From: Pseudoalteromonas rubra
Lineage (GTDB): Bacteria > Pseudomonadota > Gammaproteobacteria > Enterobacterales > Alteromonadaceae
DNA length: 64,000 nt
Assembly: GCF_005887095.1 (NCBI RefSeq)
Contig: NZ_PNCI01000031.1
Span: 28,928 to 92,927, forward strand
Direction of reading: 5' to 3'
Shown here: one piece after another, positions 10,099 through 18,060 of the stretch
Numbering within the stretch: position 1 is the first letter of the stretch
Layout of the letters: each line of letters opens with the position of its first letter
Translations under genes and position numbers: made by a program
Notes under the pieces: model-generated
Databases searched by the model: none
The model's input: the letters and a program-made list of their open reading frames with translations, nothing else
Told to the model about the DNA's origin: nothing

Positions 10099-10142
10099 CC
10101 TCAGTTATATATTTCCAGTACTATGGAATTATATAACTGAGG
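10099..10142. promoter_or_regulatory. 44-bp palindromic operator of the ArsR-family gene
   Basis: CCTCAGTTATAT...ATATAACTGAGG arms flank a core ATTTCCA-N6-TGGAATT (10111-10130). Only one mismatch occurs outside the central six bases. The right arm runs into the GGAG ribosome site of the ArsR gene (ATG 10154), which fits autorepression. The core matches two sites before the permease gene at 12886 and 12926. Confidence 0.7.
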
Positions 10143-10153
10143 AGTACAACACT

Positions 10154-10519
10154 ATGGATCTGGCATCAGCGGCAGATAAACTTGCCGAACTGGGGCACAC
10201 AACCCGATTGAGCATTTTCCGATATTTGGTGAAAGGTGGCATGCAGGGCGTCCCTGTTGGAGAAATACAGGCAGCATTGAATGTACCTGGCTCTACCTTG
10301 TCGCACCATATAAATCGCCTGGTTAAAGTAGGGCTGGTTAAACAACGCCGAGAAAGCCGGACACTTTATTGCGTGCCTCAATATGACGCTCTGATTGGGT
10401 TAATCGGATTTTTACAGGAGGAGTGCTGTGTCAATCAAGCCGATGAACCCGGCTGTGATGATGTGTTATCGCACGACTGTGATACTGCCTGCGATAACAC
10501 ACAAATCAACGTCAATTAG
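10154..10519 (+). CDS. ArsR/SmtB-family metal-responsive repressor with Cys-rich tail
   Basis: A 121-aa winged-helix repressor. Residues 5-80 carry the helix-turn-helix (VGEIQAALNVPGSTLSHHIN) and wing (LVKQRRESRTLYCV). The tail holds C91, C92, C101, C109 and C113, a likely sensor site for a thiophilic metal or arsenite. GAGGAG precedes the ATG. The tail words NQADEPGCDDV closely match a loop of the permease encoded at 11854 (NQADKPGCADV). The gene converges on the flavoprotein gene and overlaps its end by 4 bp; with the shared operators this defines a small metal-response regulon. Confidence 0.88.
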   Translation: MDLASAADKLAELGHTTRLSIFRYLVKGGMQGVPVGEIQAALNVPGSTLSHHINRLVKVGLVKQRRESRTLYCVPQYDALIGLIGFLQEECCVNQADEPGCDDVLSHDCDTACDNTQINVN

Positions 10520-11775
10520 GAGCAACAAGCGCCTGATTGAGCTGCGGGTGCGCCGGGAAATCTCACCTGAACGCGTCTGGCCGCGGCTTCATTACCAGCC
10601 AAAGATTCAACAATCGAGCGGACCTGCTCATAACCGGTCAGCATCAGGAAGGTAGGAGCACGTCCGTAAGACTTCATACCTGCAATGTAAAAGTGCGCAT
10701 CATTATGGGACAGTTCATCGACACCATGGGCACGCACCGATCCGCAGCTGTGCAGGTTTGGGTCAATCAAAGGCGCAAGCTGTGACGGCGCTTCGACAAC
10801 CTGATCCAGATCCAGCCTTAACTCTCGCAACATATCCAGATCAGGCCTGAAGCCAGTGGCAACGATGATGTGATCTGCCTGTATCTCAGCCTGGGTGCCA
10901 GCCACCAAATAATCGATGTCCAGCCCATGGTCAGAACGCGTGATTTGTCTGATCTCTAACTGAGGAAGCAGTTTTAGTGCACCGCGCTCAATCGCTTGTT
11001 TTGCTGCCAGCCCCAGCTGCTTACGAGCCGGCACTTTATCGTTAATACCTCTGCCCAGTAGTTTATCTATGTTGTTTTTTCGCATTCCCCAGATCACCTC
11101 AGTGTCCGGTTCAGCGGTTTGCAGTTTCAGTAAGTCCAGCGCAATATTCATTGCAGAGTGACCCGCACCTACGACCAATGTTCGCTTATTCATAAAATCG
11201 CCTCGTTGCGCACCCAGAATATCCGGAATGCCATAATGCACTCTGTCCAGATTTGCCAGCTCACCCGGCACAGGCAGGCCATCTAACCCCAATGGATTAG
11301 GTGTTGACCAGGTGCCGGAAGCATCAATCACAGCGTCGCTATACAACACCTGAATTCGCTGTTCATTGCGACTATGCACCGCGAAACGAGCACGGTCGCG
11401 ACCTTGCGTTGTGTGCTTACTGCTCCCCTCTTTCGACACTCCGAATACCTCTGTGTTATAGAGGATCCCTTCAGCAAGCTCAGGCAGCTGCGACGCAGGT
11501 TGCAAGTACTGCTCAACCACCTCCTGACCAGTTGGGATGGCATTAAGATCGACGCCTGGCCAGCCATGTCGATTAAGCAAGCTTACAACGGCGTCGTCAA
11601 TCATATAGGACCAGGGCGTAAACAAACTCACATGACCCCACTGGCGTATTGCCGCTCCGGCAGAGTTACCTTTTTCAATGATGGTGGGGCGTATGCCTTT
11701 TTCTACCAGTCTCGCTGCAGCGGCCAACCCGACAGGTCCGGCACCAATAATAATGACGTCTTTGATTGGTTTCAT
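10516..11775 (-). CDS. FAD/NAD(P)-dependent flavoprotein of a metal/arsenic island, CCS tail
   Basis: A 419-aa two-dinucleotide flavoprotein resembling CzcO/ArsO-type monooxygenases. The FAD motif GAGPVG is at residues 11-16, a second Rossmann motif GAGHSA near 203 binds NADPH, and the ATGFRP motif follows near 320. It ends SGACCS with C417 and C418, an extra dithiol suited to binding a soft metal or arsenic. It is the second gene of the minus-strand unit, 78 bp after the permease. Related genes occur in arsenic operons, but the reaction cannot be read from the sequence. A ribosome site (GAGGTAAT) precedes the ATG. Confidence 0.75.
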   Translation of the reverse strand: MKPIKDVIIIGAGPVGLAAAARLVEKGIRPTIIEKGNSAGAAIRQWGHVSLFTPWSYMIDDAVVSLLNRHGWPGVDLNAIPTGQEVVEQYLQPASQLPELAEGILYNTEVFGVSKEGSSKHTTQGRDRARFAVHSRNEQRIQVLYSDAVIDASGTWSTPNPLGLDGLPVPGELANLDRVHYGIPDILGAQRGDFMNKRTLVVGAGHSAMNIALDLLKLQTAEPDTEVIWGMRKNNIDKLLGRGINDKVPARKQLGLAAKQAIERGALKLLPQLEIRQITRSDHGLDIDYLVAGTQAEIQADHIIVATGFRPDLDMLRELRLDLDQVVEAPSQLAPLIDPNLHSCGSVRAHGVDELSHNDAHFYIAGMKSYGRAPTFLMLTGYEQVRSIVESLAGNEAAARRVQVRFPGAPAAQSGACCS

Positions 11776-11853
11776 ATCAGATTACCTCTTGATTGAATGT
11801 GTCCAAGTCTCGCTGTCGTTCAGGCTCACAGCGCAAAAAGGACGTGCCATAAT

Positions 11854-12861
11854 TTAAAAAATAAGCGTGTACAGATATCCCGCAGTGATCGCCATCCCAA
11901 GCACGACACTCAGAAAAGCCAGGATCATCTGTGTTCTGAAGATGGATTTAAGCAAAATGACTTCGGTCAGGCTGGCACCCGCACTGCCAATGATCAGTGC
12001 CATAACCGAGCCCAGTGCCATGCCTTTTTGCACTAAACCGGCACTCAGGGGGATCACTGCCGAAGCACGAATGTAAAGGGGGATACCAATCACGGCCGCA
12101 AGGGGGATTGCGTACCATTTATTCTCACCGGCATACTCAACGATGAGCTCCGTCGGCACAAAACCGTAAATGAATGACCCTATGGTGATACCAAGCAACA
12201 GATAAGGCAGGGTAGTGCGAAAGTCTTTCCAGGTGGCGTGCCAGATCCGCAACCAGCGATTTTCTGCAGGCATAGCTGCCTCATTCGAGTTTTGCACTGC
12301 ACAACCGCGCTTCTGGTTAACGGACGTTTGTGAGTCAGCAGGGACGTCTGCACAGCCCGGTTTGTCTGCCTGATTAGCACTACAAGCAGATTGGCTGACC
12401 GCAGCCTGATAGGCTTCGTCCCGCACATAACGTTCAAACCCCAGCCGCTCCAGTGCATAGCCAGACACCACAGACGTGACAAGTGCAACGACAAAATAAA
12501 ATAGCGCCACATCGAGGCCGAATGTCACTATCAATAACCCGATAACAATGGGGTTTAACAACGGGCTGGAAAATAAGAACACGGTAACCGGCCCAAACCC
12601 GGCGCGTGCCTGCAACAGGCCTTTGAGAAAGGGTATCGTTGAACAGGAACAAAACGGCGTGATGGCGCCCAGCAGCGCAGCAATCATATAACCCTTGCCT
12701 TTACGTGCACTCAGGTTTTCCCGGACCTTTTCTGGTGTGATGTATTCCTGCAGCACACCCACTAAATAACTCACTACAAGAAACAATACAGTTAATTCCG
12801 CAGCGAGGAACACAAACATATCGGCCGCTTCTTCAAGCATGACCTGCATTTCTGGTGACAT
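11854..12861 (-). CDS. SO_0444/ArsP-type metal efflux permease
   Basis: A 335-aa inner membrane permease of the DUF318/ArsP_1 family (COG0701), with about eight membrane segments in two halves. The first half carries the family motif TPFCSCSTIP (C71, C73). The central cytoplasmic loop is Cys-rich (C160, C170, C187), as in Shewanella SO_0444, linked to Cu/Zn efflux; ArsP relatives export organoarsenicals. The start at 12861 follows GGGAGAG; an upstream ATG at 12933 would run through the operator sites. Two copies of the ATTTCYA-N6-TRGAAWT operator lie upstream, so the ArsR at 10154 is the likely repressor. Confidence 0.82.
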   Translation of the reverse strand: MSPEMQVMLEEAADMFVFLAAELTVLFLVVSYLVGVLQEYITPEKVRENLSARKGKGYMIAALLGAITPFCSCSTIPFLKGLLQARAGFGPVTVFLFSSPLLNPIVIGLLIVTFGLDVALFYFVVALVTSVVSGYALERLGFERYVRDEAYQAAVSQSACSANQADKPGCADVPADSQTSVNQKRGCAVQNSNEAAMPAENRWLRIWHATWKDFRTTLPYLLLGITIGSFIYGFVPTELIVEYAGENKWYAIPLAAVIGIPLYIRASAVIPLSAGLVQKGMALGSVMALIIGSAGASLTEVILLKSIFRTQMILAFLSVVLGMAITAGYLYTLIF

Positions 12862-12885
12862 ACGTCTCTCCCGATCTAAAACTAC

Positions 12886-12905
12886 ATTTCTAGTATTATA
12901 GAAAT
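12886..12905. promoter_or_regulatory. Operator site 1 of the permease gene
   Basis: ATTTCTAGTATTATAGAAAT is a perfect palindrome with 7-bp arms around 6 bases. It has the same core as the ArsR-gene operator at 10111 and lies 25 bp before the permease start. Confidence 0.65.
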
Positions 12906-12925
12906 ATAGGTTTAGATCAATAGTT

Positions 12926-12945
12926 ATTTCCATAAGTATAGAAAT
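12926..12945. promoter_or_regulatory. Operator site 2 of the permease gene
   Basis: ATTTCCATAAGTATAGAAAT has one arm mismatch and is centred 40 bp from site 1, about four helical turns, so two repressor dimers could sit on the same face. Confidence 0.6.
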
Positions 12946-12978
12946 ATGGGATTTAAAACCAGTCTTGCCCTATGCGCG

Positions 12979-13869
12979 TCATATCTCCAGCGCTTTTAAC
13001 CAGGCCATAAATACCTTCAGGCGGGTTATCCGAGCCGAGTTGGGATCATAAACCAGATAACGTTTTACCGAGTTGGGGTGGGGCAGTTTAAATGGGATCA
13101 CCAGCTCGCCACTATCGAGTTGACGCTGAAACAGATAAGGCACTGCCAGCGTGACACCGTGGCCATTAGCGACGGCACTGAGTGCCATATCTGTAGAGTT
13201 CACATAGGTCCAGTGCGAGTGTTTAGCATAGCCAGGTACTCTATGTGCCTCAAACCACTGGGGCCAGTCATAAGCACCAGATTGCTCTAAGGCGACCAGC
13301 CAGGTCGACAGCAAATCGGCAGGCGCCGCTAGTGGCAATGATTCAGCAAGCTGAGCGGAGCACACAGGCAAAACAGGCGATGTGCCAAAGTATTCACACG
13401 CTAACGTCGTCGGCGTGTGCTTTTCTACTTCAGTGCCAAACCGGATCGCCAGATCAATGCGGGCGTGTTGTAAATCTTCAAAGCTGGCGGATGAGTGCAG
13501 ACGAATGCGGATCTGCGGATACAAACTCGCGAATTCCTGCAATCTGGGCATCAGCCACAGGGTATTAAATGCCTGGGTAGAACTGATGCAAAGCTCGCCC
13601 GCCAGCTCTTCCTGACGTAAACGATTTATACCCTGACCGATCATCGTTAAGGCAGGTGCAATATGTTCGTGCAAAGTTTCACCCGCCTGAGTGAGCTGCA
13701 TGTGTCGGCCGGTCCTGACAAATAGCCGCTGCGCCAACTGCTGCTCCAGCAGACGCATTTGCTGGCTGACCGCCGCCTGAGAGATGCACAATTCAGCGGC
13801 TGCCAGACTGTAGCTTTGATGTCTTGCCGCACACTCAAAGGTCACAAGCAAATTCATATTTTTAAACAC
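12979..13869 (-). CDS. LysR-family regulator, GcvA-like
   Basis: A 296-aa LysR transcription factor. The N-terminal winged helix (YSLAAAELCISQAAVSQQMRLLEQQL) is followed by the effector-binding domain from about residue 90, with the GcvA-group strand DLAIRFG. It is divergent from the PEP-mutase-family gene at 14011 across a 141-bp gap holding a perfect 11-bp inverted repeat, so control of that gene and of itself is likely. The ligand is unknown. Confidence 0.85.
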   Translation of the reverse strand: MFKNMNLLVTFECAARHQSYSLAAAELCISQAAVSQQMRLLEQQLAQRLFVRTGRHMQLTQAGETLHEHIAPALTMIGQGINRLRQEELAGELCISSTQAFNTLWLMPRLQEFASLYPQIRIRLHSSASFEDLQHARIDLAIRFGTEVEKHTPTTLACEYFGTSPVLPVCSAQLAESLPLAAPADLLSTWLVALEQSGAYDWPQWFEAHRVPGYAKHSHWTYVNSTDMALSAVANGHGVTLAVPYLFQRQLDSGELVIPFKLPHPNSVKRYLVYDPNSARITRLKVFMAWLKALEI

Positions 13870-13900
13870 GATAGGGATGCTTCCGAGCTTCTGGAAAGCC

Positions 13901-13925
13901 GTATTATAAGCTCTGCTTATAATAC
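13901..13925. promoter_or_regulatory. Perfect 11-bp inverted repeat, probable LysR site
   Basis: GTATTATAAGC (13901-13911), TCT, GCTTATAATAC (13915-13925). It contains the T-N11-A type symmetry of LysR sites and lies 32 bp from the LysR start, between the divergent genes. Confidence 0.65.
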
Positions 13926-14010
13926 ATGTCGATTTTTATCGTTGGTCTTTTATTTCTCGCAAACGCACTATGTCGCCAACAAAAACAAACATCTGGAAAA
14001 GCGAGACGAT

Positions 14011-14772
14011 ATGCAACACTTCACACAACTACATCAACAAACAACCCCTCTTTTACTGGCGAACGTCTGGGATGCTGCCAGTGCCAAAGCGGCACAACAA
14101 GCCGGATATCAGGCCATAGGTACCTCCAGTGCCGCCGTCGCCAGTGTGTTGGGCTACGAGGACGGTGAACAGCTCCCTTTCGACGAGCTTCACTTTATGG
14201 TCAGCCGTATCGCCAGTGTCACCAGCTTACCACTGAGTGTTGATATTGAAGCGGGCTACAGCCGTGACCCACTACAAATTGCAAAACATATTCAGCAACT
14301 TGCACAACTGGGGGTAGTCGGGGTTAACCTTGAAGATAGCCTGGTTGGCTCAACACGTACGTTAACCCATGCTGGTGAGTTTGCTGAGTGTTTGGCGTCT
14401 GTACGCAGCCATTTAATCACACAGCAGACAGACATTTTTATCAATGTGCGCTGTGATGCCTTTTTGCTGGGTCTGGAAAACGCGCGCGAGGAAGCATTAC
14501 ATAGGGCTCAACAATACCAGCAGGCTGGGGCTGATGGTTTGTTCTTGCCCTGCATTGTCAAGCCCGCGGATATTCAGGCCATCACACATGCGTGTGCACT
14601 GCCGCTAAATGTGATGGCGATGCCTGATTTACCCGACATCAATACCCTAGCCGGGTTAGGCGTTAAACGGATCAGTATGGGCAACTTCGCCTTTGAGGGC
14701 ATGCACACTCACCTTAACACAGCGCTTGAACAGATCCGCTTACAGGGCAACTGTGCGCCCTTGTTCAGCTGA
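14011..14772 (+). CDS. Isocitrate lyase/PEP mutase family enzyme
   Basis: A 253-aa TIM-barrel enzyme of the isocitrate lyase/phosphoenolpyruvate mutase superfamily (COG2513). Members cleave or form C-C or P-C bonds next to a carboxylate. Visible are the substrate-binding start LLLANVWDAASA, the metal region DIEAGY (residues 76-81), the NLEDS segment and the barrel end GVKRISMGNFA. The KKCGH loop of true isocitrate lyase is missing, so it is one of the small uncharacterised members (oxaloacetate decarboxylase, methylisocitrate lyase or similar). It lies divergent from the LysR gene and its 3' end overlaps the next LysR gene by 33 bp. Confidence 0.82.
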   Translation: MQHFTQLHQQTTPLLLANVWDAASAKAAQQAGYQAIGTSSAAVASVLGYEDGEQLPFDELHFMVSRIASVTSLPLSVDIEAGYSRDPLQIAKHIQQLAQLGVVGVNLEDSLVGSTRTLTHAGEFAECLASVRSHLITQQTDIFINVRCDAFLLGLENAREEALHRAQQYQQAGADGLFLPCIVKPADIQAITHACALPLNVMAMPDLPDINTLAGLGVKRISMGNFAFEGMHTHLNTALEQIRLQGNCAPLFS

Positions 14773-15732
14773 TCTGTCAAAGCGGATACGCGCCGGCCAA
14801 TGCTCGGCCCAGGTATGGGTTGGCGTTTCTTGTTGCACTGCTAAAGCCGCAACCAAAAAATCCAGAAAAACCCGTACTCTGGCAGGCAGGTATTCACGTT
14901 TGGGGTAAATCGCAAATACCCCGCCCTCTGGCAAAGGCGCTCTGAACGCAGGGTAGAGTGACACCAATGCCCCAGTTTCCAAACCTGCTTTAGCCAAAAA
15001 GTGCGGTAACTGAGCAAATCCCAGACCATCGGCACATAATTGTGCCATGGCCTCACCATCATCGGTAATATGGGTACGATGCAGGTCGCAAAGCTGATAA
15101 TTTCCCTGCTCATCTGGCAGAAAAATCGGTTGTAGCTGCTGTGTTTCTTTGATCTTAAAGCCTATCCAGGCATGATTGTCAAAGTCGCCCCGACTGCCTG
15201 GCGTGCCATGCTGTTCAAGATAATCCGGTGAAGCACATACTAAAAAATCCATCGGACTCAGACAGCGAGCCACCAGACGACTGTCTTTGATAAACCCTGT
15301 ACGCAACGCCACATCAATGTCTTGCTCGATAATATCCACATGCATATCGTCTAGAGATAACTCCAGTGTGATCTCGGGATAACGCTGACAAAACGCTTTA
15401 AGTAACGGGCGCACGTAAAGATGGCCATAGCACACAGCGGAATTCACCCGTAGCCTTCCTCTGGGTGCGTCATTGAGTTGTCTGAGTTCATCTTCACAGC
15501 TGGACAGAGCCTGAATGCTCGAACGTACGGTGTGTGCATAATGCCGCCCGGCAGCGGTGATCTTCAATTGCCGGGTGGAGCGCTGAAATAAAGTTACCCC
15601 CAGCTCCGCTTCGAGGCGACTCACGGCTTTGCTGATGGTAGAAGGGTCTGTATTACAGACACGCGCCGCAGCCGCAAAGCTTTGTTCCTCACAGGTTGCC
15701 AGAAACAGTGTCAGTGATCTCAGTTTATCCAT
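14740..15732 (-). CDS. LysR-family regulator
   Basis: A 330-aa LysR regulator with N-terminal HTH (QSFAAAARVCNTDPSTISKAVSRLE) and the CrgA/DmlR-like effector domain (GRLRVNSAVCYG at about 90). The ATG at 15732 follows AGGA; a frame extension to 15777 has no ribosome site. It is divergent from the MFS operon at 15892, which it probably controls through the palindrome at 15790. Its 3' end overlaps the convergent PEP-mutase-family gene. Confidence 0.83.
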   Translation of the reverse strand: MDKLRSLTLFLATCEEQSFAAAARVCNTDPSTISKAVSRLEAELGVTLFQRSTRQLKITAAGRHYAHTVRSSIQALSSCEDELRQLNDAPRGRLRVNSAVCYGHLYVRPLLKAFCQRYPEITLELSLDDMHVDIIEQDIDVALRTGFIKDSRLVARCLSPMDFLVCASPDYLEQHGTPGSRGDFDNHAWIGFKIKETQQLQPIFLPDEQGNYQLCDLHRTHITDDGEAMAQLCADGLGFAQLPHFLAKAGLETGALVSLYPAFRAPLPEGGVFAIYPKREYLPARVRVFLDFLVAALAVQQETPTHTWAEHWPARIRFDRSAEQGRTVAL

Positions 15733-15789
15733 GATAGTCAGTCCTGTGAATTGGGTAAACATCGTCGATATTTGCACTATATCAGCAAT

Positions 15790-15801
15790 TATTCATGAAT
15801 A
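15790..15801. promoter_or_regulatory. TATTCATGAATA palindrome between LysR and MFS genes
   Basis: A perfect 12-bp palindrome 58 bp upstream of the LysR start, with a related half-site TATTCACG just after it. It is a candidate LysR-binding site for the divergent pair. Confidence 0.4.
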
Positions 15802-15891
15802 GTATTCACGACTCAATGGCAAAATCGCTGGTTTTTCTGTCTCTCGGAACCTCTTAGAGTGATGACAAAGTGACTCAGGAGACGACACACT

Positions 15892-17100
15892 ATGTTACAG
15901 CACACTGCAAACCATGCAGAAAACTCAGGGATCCGTTATTTTTGCCTGGCATTCGTTGCCATGGCCGGACTGGCCTATCTCAACTTTTTACCCGCCGTTA
16001 TGGATGCGCTGGCAGGGGGGATTGGTTTTTCCGCACAGCAGGCCGGTACTTTGGTGGCCAGCAATGGGTATGGCGCATTACTGGGCAGCATCTGCGCTAT
16101 CTTTGTGGTTCGACATATTGCCTGGAAACCCGCTTTACTGTTCATCTTCATCGCATTAGGCGCTATGGAGCTCAGTACTTCAGCATGGAGCACTTACACA
16201 GGTTTGCTGGCTTGGAGATTTATCGCCGGGATACTGGGTGGCTTTAGTGTTGGTATATCATTTGCCATCCTCGCGCGTTTAACGAACCCGGACAGAGCCT
16301 TCGGCACCTTGCTGTTTATTCAGTTCAGTATCGGCTCTGTGGTGATCTATGCCTTACCGGCACTTGAGCGCCTGCTCGGTGGCTACGCCGTGTTTTATGT
16401 CATGGCAGCACTGATTTTTATTGCTTTGTTCTTTTTACCCTTGCTGCCAGCCTTGCCGGCAGTGCATAACCCCAAACAGCATTCAAAACGTCTGCGCTTA
16501 ACCGCCAAAAGCGCCCGGTTGCTGCTGGCGATGCAGCTCTATCTGGTTGCAGCCAGCGGGATTTGGGCGTTTGCGGGCCAAATGGGCCTAAGTGCAGGCC
16601 GCTCTCAAGTCCAGATCAGCCAGATCATTGCACTGACCGGTTTACTGGGACTGGCAGGCGCAGTACTCCCCATTCTGAAATCAGGTCAGACACACCGCAC
16701 ACTGTGTTTATGTAGCAGCATTTTACTCTCTGTTATGGCTGCCTTACTGCTCATTTATGCGCATTTTAACCTTGTCTACATGCTGGCGTTGGCGCTGTTA
16801 TTTTTTACCTGGCCCGCCGTACATGCCTACCTGCTCGCCCTCATCGCAGAGCAGGATAGTTCAGGACAGCTTTCATCCGTCGTAGCCGTGGTATCCAGCA
16901 TAGGCGTGGCATCTGGCCCACTCCTCGGTGCGGCGCTACTAAGTAACGATATCTACACCACTATGCTGTGCACCTTTGCAGCTCTGTTTACCCTTTGTCT
17001 GCTCTTGCTACAACGCCCGTTAAAAAGCCCCGCGCAGCGTCACTCACAGCTAAGTGCACCCTCTGACCAGGCTTACCAAACAACCAGGAGTATCCGATGA
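15892..17100 (+). CDS. MFS transporter
   Basis: A 402-aa major facilitator superfamily protein with about twelve hydrophobic segments, a central cytoplasmic loop near residues 185-205 (HNPKQHSKRLRLTAKS) and glycine-rich helices typical of sugar-phosphate or drug antiporters. The substrate is not evident. CAGGAG precedes the ATG. It is first in an operon: the next gene overlaps it by 4 bp (ATGA). The divergent LysR gene at 14740 is the likely regulator. Confidence 0.82.
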   Translation: MLQHTANHAENSGIRYFCLAFVAMAGLAYLNFLPAVMDALAGGIGFSAQQAGTLVASNGYGALLGSICAIFVVRHIAWKPALLFIFIALGAMELSTSAWSTYTGLLAWRFIAGILGGFSVGISFAILARLTNPDRAFGTLLFIQFSIGSVVIYALPALERLLGGYAVFYVMAALIFIALFFLPLLPALPAVHNPKQHSKRLRLTAKSARLLLAMQLYLVAASGIWAFAGQMGLSAGRSQVQISQIIALTGLLGLAGAVLPILKSGQTHRTLCLCSSILLSVMAALLLIYAHFNLVYMLALALLFFTWPAVHAYLLALIAEQDSSGQLSSVVAVVSSIGVASGPLLGAALLSNDIYTTMLCTFAALFTLCLLLLQRPLKSPAQRHSQLSAPSDQAYQTTRSIR

Positions 17101-17654
17101 TCAAATACCTACTGAACAAAATGCTCATATCGATGCAAAAAAAGTATGACTACGACGTCGCGTATATGCAGGACATCCTGTGCGCGGATCTGAGCGCCTT
17201 TTTTAAATACCTAAAATTTCAGTCCATGGCGGGTTATCGCGGGGGCCTGCCTCCGGCACCTTTATATGCCGCCAGGTTACGCGCCATCTTATGGGACGAC
17301 TGTGGTCCCTGCACTCAGCTGCTGGTCAATATGGCACTGGAAGCGGCAGTGCCTGCGGCGCAGGTCAGTGCAATCGTCAACAAAGAACTGGCTGCATTAC
17401 CTGATGAACTCGCTCAGATAGTGGAATTTACTGATCTGGTGTTAGCCCATGATCCCAGTGCCGATGACATTCGCCCGCATATCCGTGCCATGTGGGGAGA
17501 TCAGGGACTGATTGCGATCGCGTTTAGTATCAGCTCTTGTCGTGTCTATCCGGCCCTTAAATATACCTTAGGGTACGGCAAAGCATGCAGCCGTGTGGTC
17601 GTGAATGAGCAAACGCTGACGCCGTCTGACAAAAGCCGTTCAGTAACAGGGTAA
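17097..17654 (+). CDS. AhpD/carboxymuconolactone decarboxylase-like protein
   Basis: A 185-aa helical protein of the AhpD-like superfamily. The core motif DDCGPCTQL carries C69-x2-C72, the redox pair of alkylhydroperoxidase-type members, although the downstream His of the classic ExxCxxxH arrangement is not clear. ATGA overlap with the MFS gene indicates translational coupling. A peroxide or disulfide role is inferred from the CxxC only. Confidence 0.7.
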   Translation: MIKYLLNKMLISMQKKYDYDVAYMQDILCADLSAFFKYLKFQSMAGYRGGLPPAPLYAARLRAILWDDCGPCTQLLVNMALEAAVPAAQVSAIVNKELAALPDELAQIVEFTDLVLAHDPSADDIRPHIRAMWGDQGLIAIAFSISSCRVYPALKYTLGYGKACSRVVVNEQTLTPSDKSRSVTG

Positions 17655-17658
17655 TGTT

Positions 17659-18060
17659 ATGCGCAATCAAGTCATCACATCCGTCGCCGTTTTGCTTGGA
17701 CTAGCGGCGCTGGCCAATGGCGTGTTGATGCTGCTTTATCCGCAACAGTGGTACTGGAGTGTGCCCGGTGTACCTGACAGGGGGTTTTACAACCAGCACT
17801 TTATACGTGATATCGGTATGTTATATATGCTGATTGGCGGCGCGTTTAGCTATGGCGCTTTTTATGTCCGCTACCGTTTTCAGCTATGGCTGTTTCCCGC
17901 TTTATGGTTGAGCAGCCATGCGCTATTTCATTTTTGGGAGGTGCTGGTCGGGATCTGCGGGCCAATTTTTCTGTTAATTGATTTCGCTGGCGTTACCTTA
18001 CCTGCATTATTGGCGCAGGGGTTGTGCTGGCAAGTAAAGAAGGCTGAAAAAGGTGCATAA
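17659..18060 (+). CDS. Small four-helix membrane protein of the MFS/SCO operon
   Basis: A 133-aa hydrophobic protein with four predicted membrane segments (about residues 5-27, 50-68, 74-95 and 100-122). No known family was recognised; a cluster of aromatic residues (HFIRDIGMLYML) is its most distinctive feature. It starts 5 bp after the preceding stop, and its last 8 bp overlap the SCO gene, so it is cotranslated with both. Confidence 0.7.
   Translation: MRNQVITSVAVLLGLAALANGVLMLLYPQQWYWSVPGVPDRGFYNQHFIRDIGMLYMLIGGAFSYGAFYVRYRFQLWLFPALWLSSHALFHFWEVLVGICGPIFLLIDFAGVTLPALLAQGLCWQVKKAEKGA

Noticed and set aside
12862..12933. Longer start of the permease at 12933
   Set aside because: The extra codons are made of operator DNA (two ATTTC...GAAAT palindromes) and have no ribosome site.
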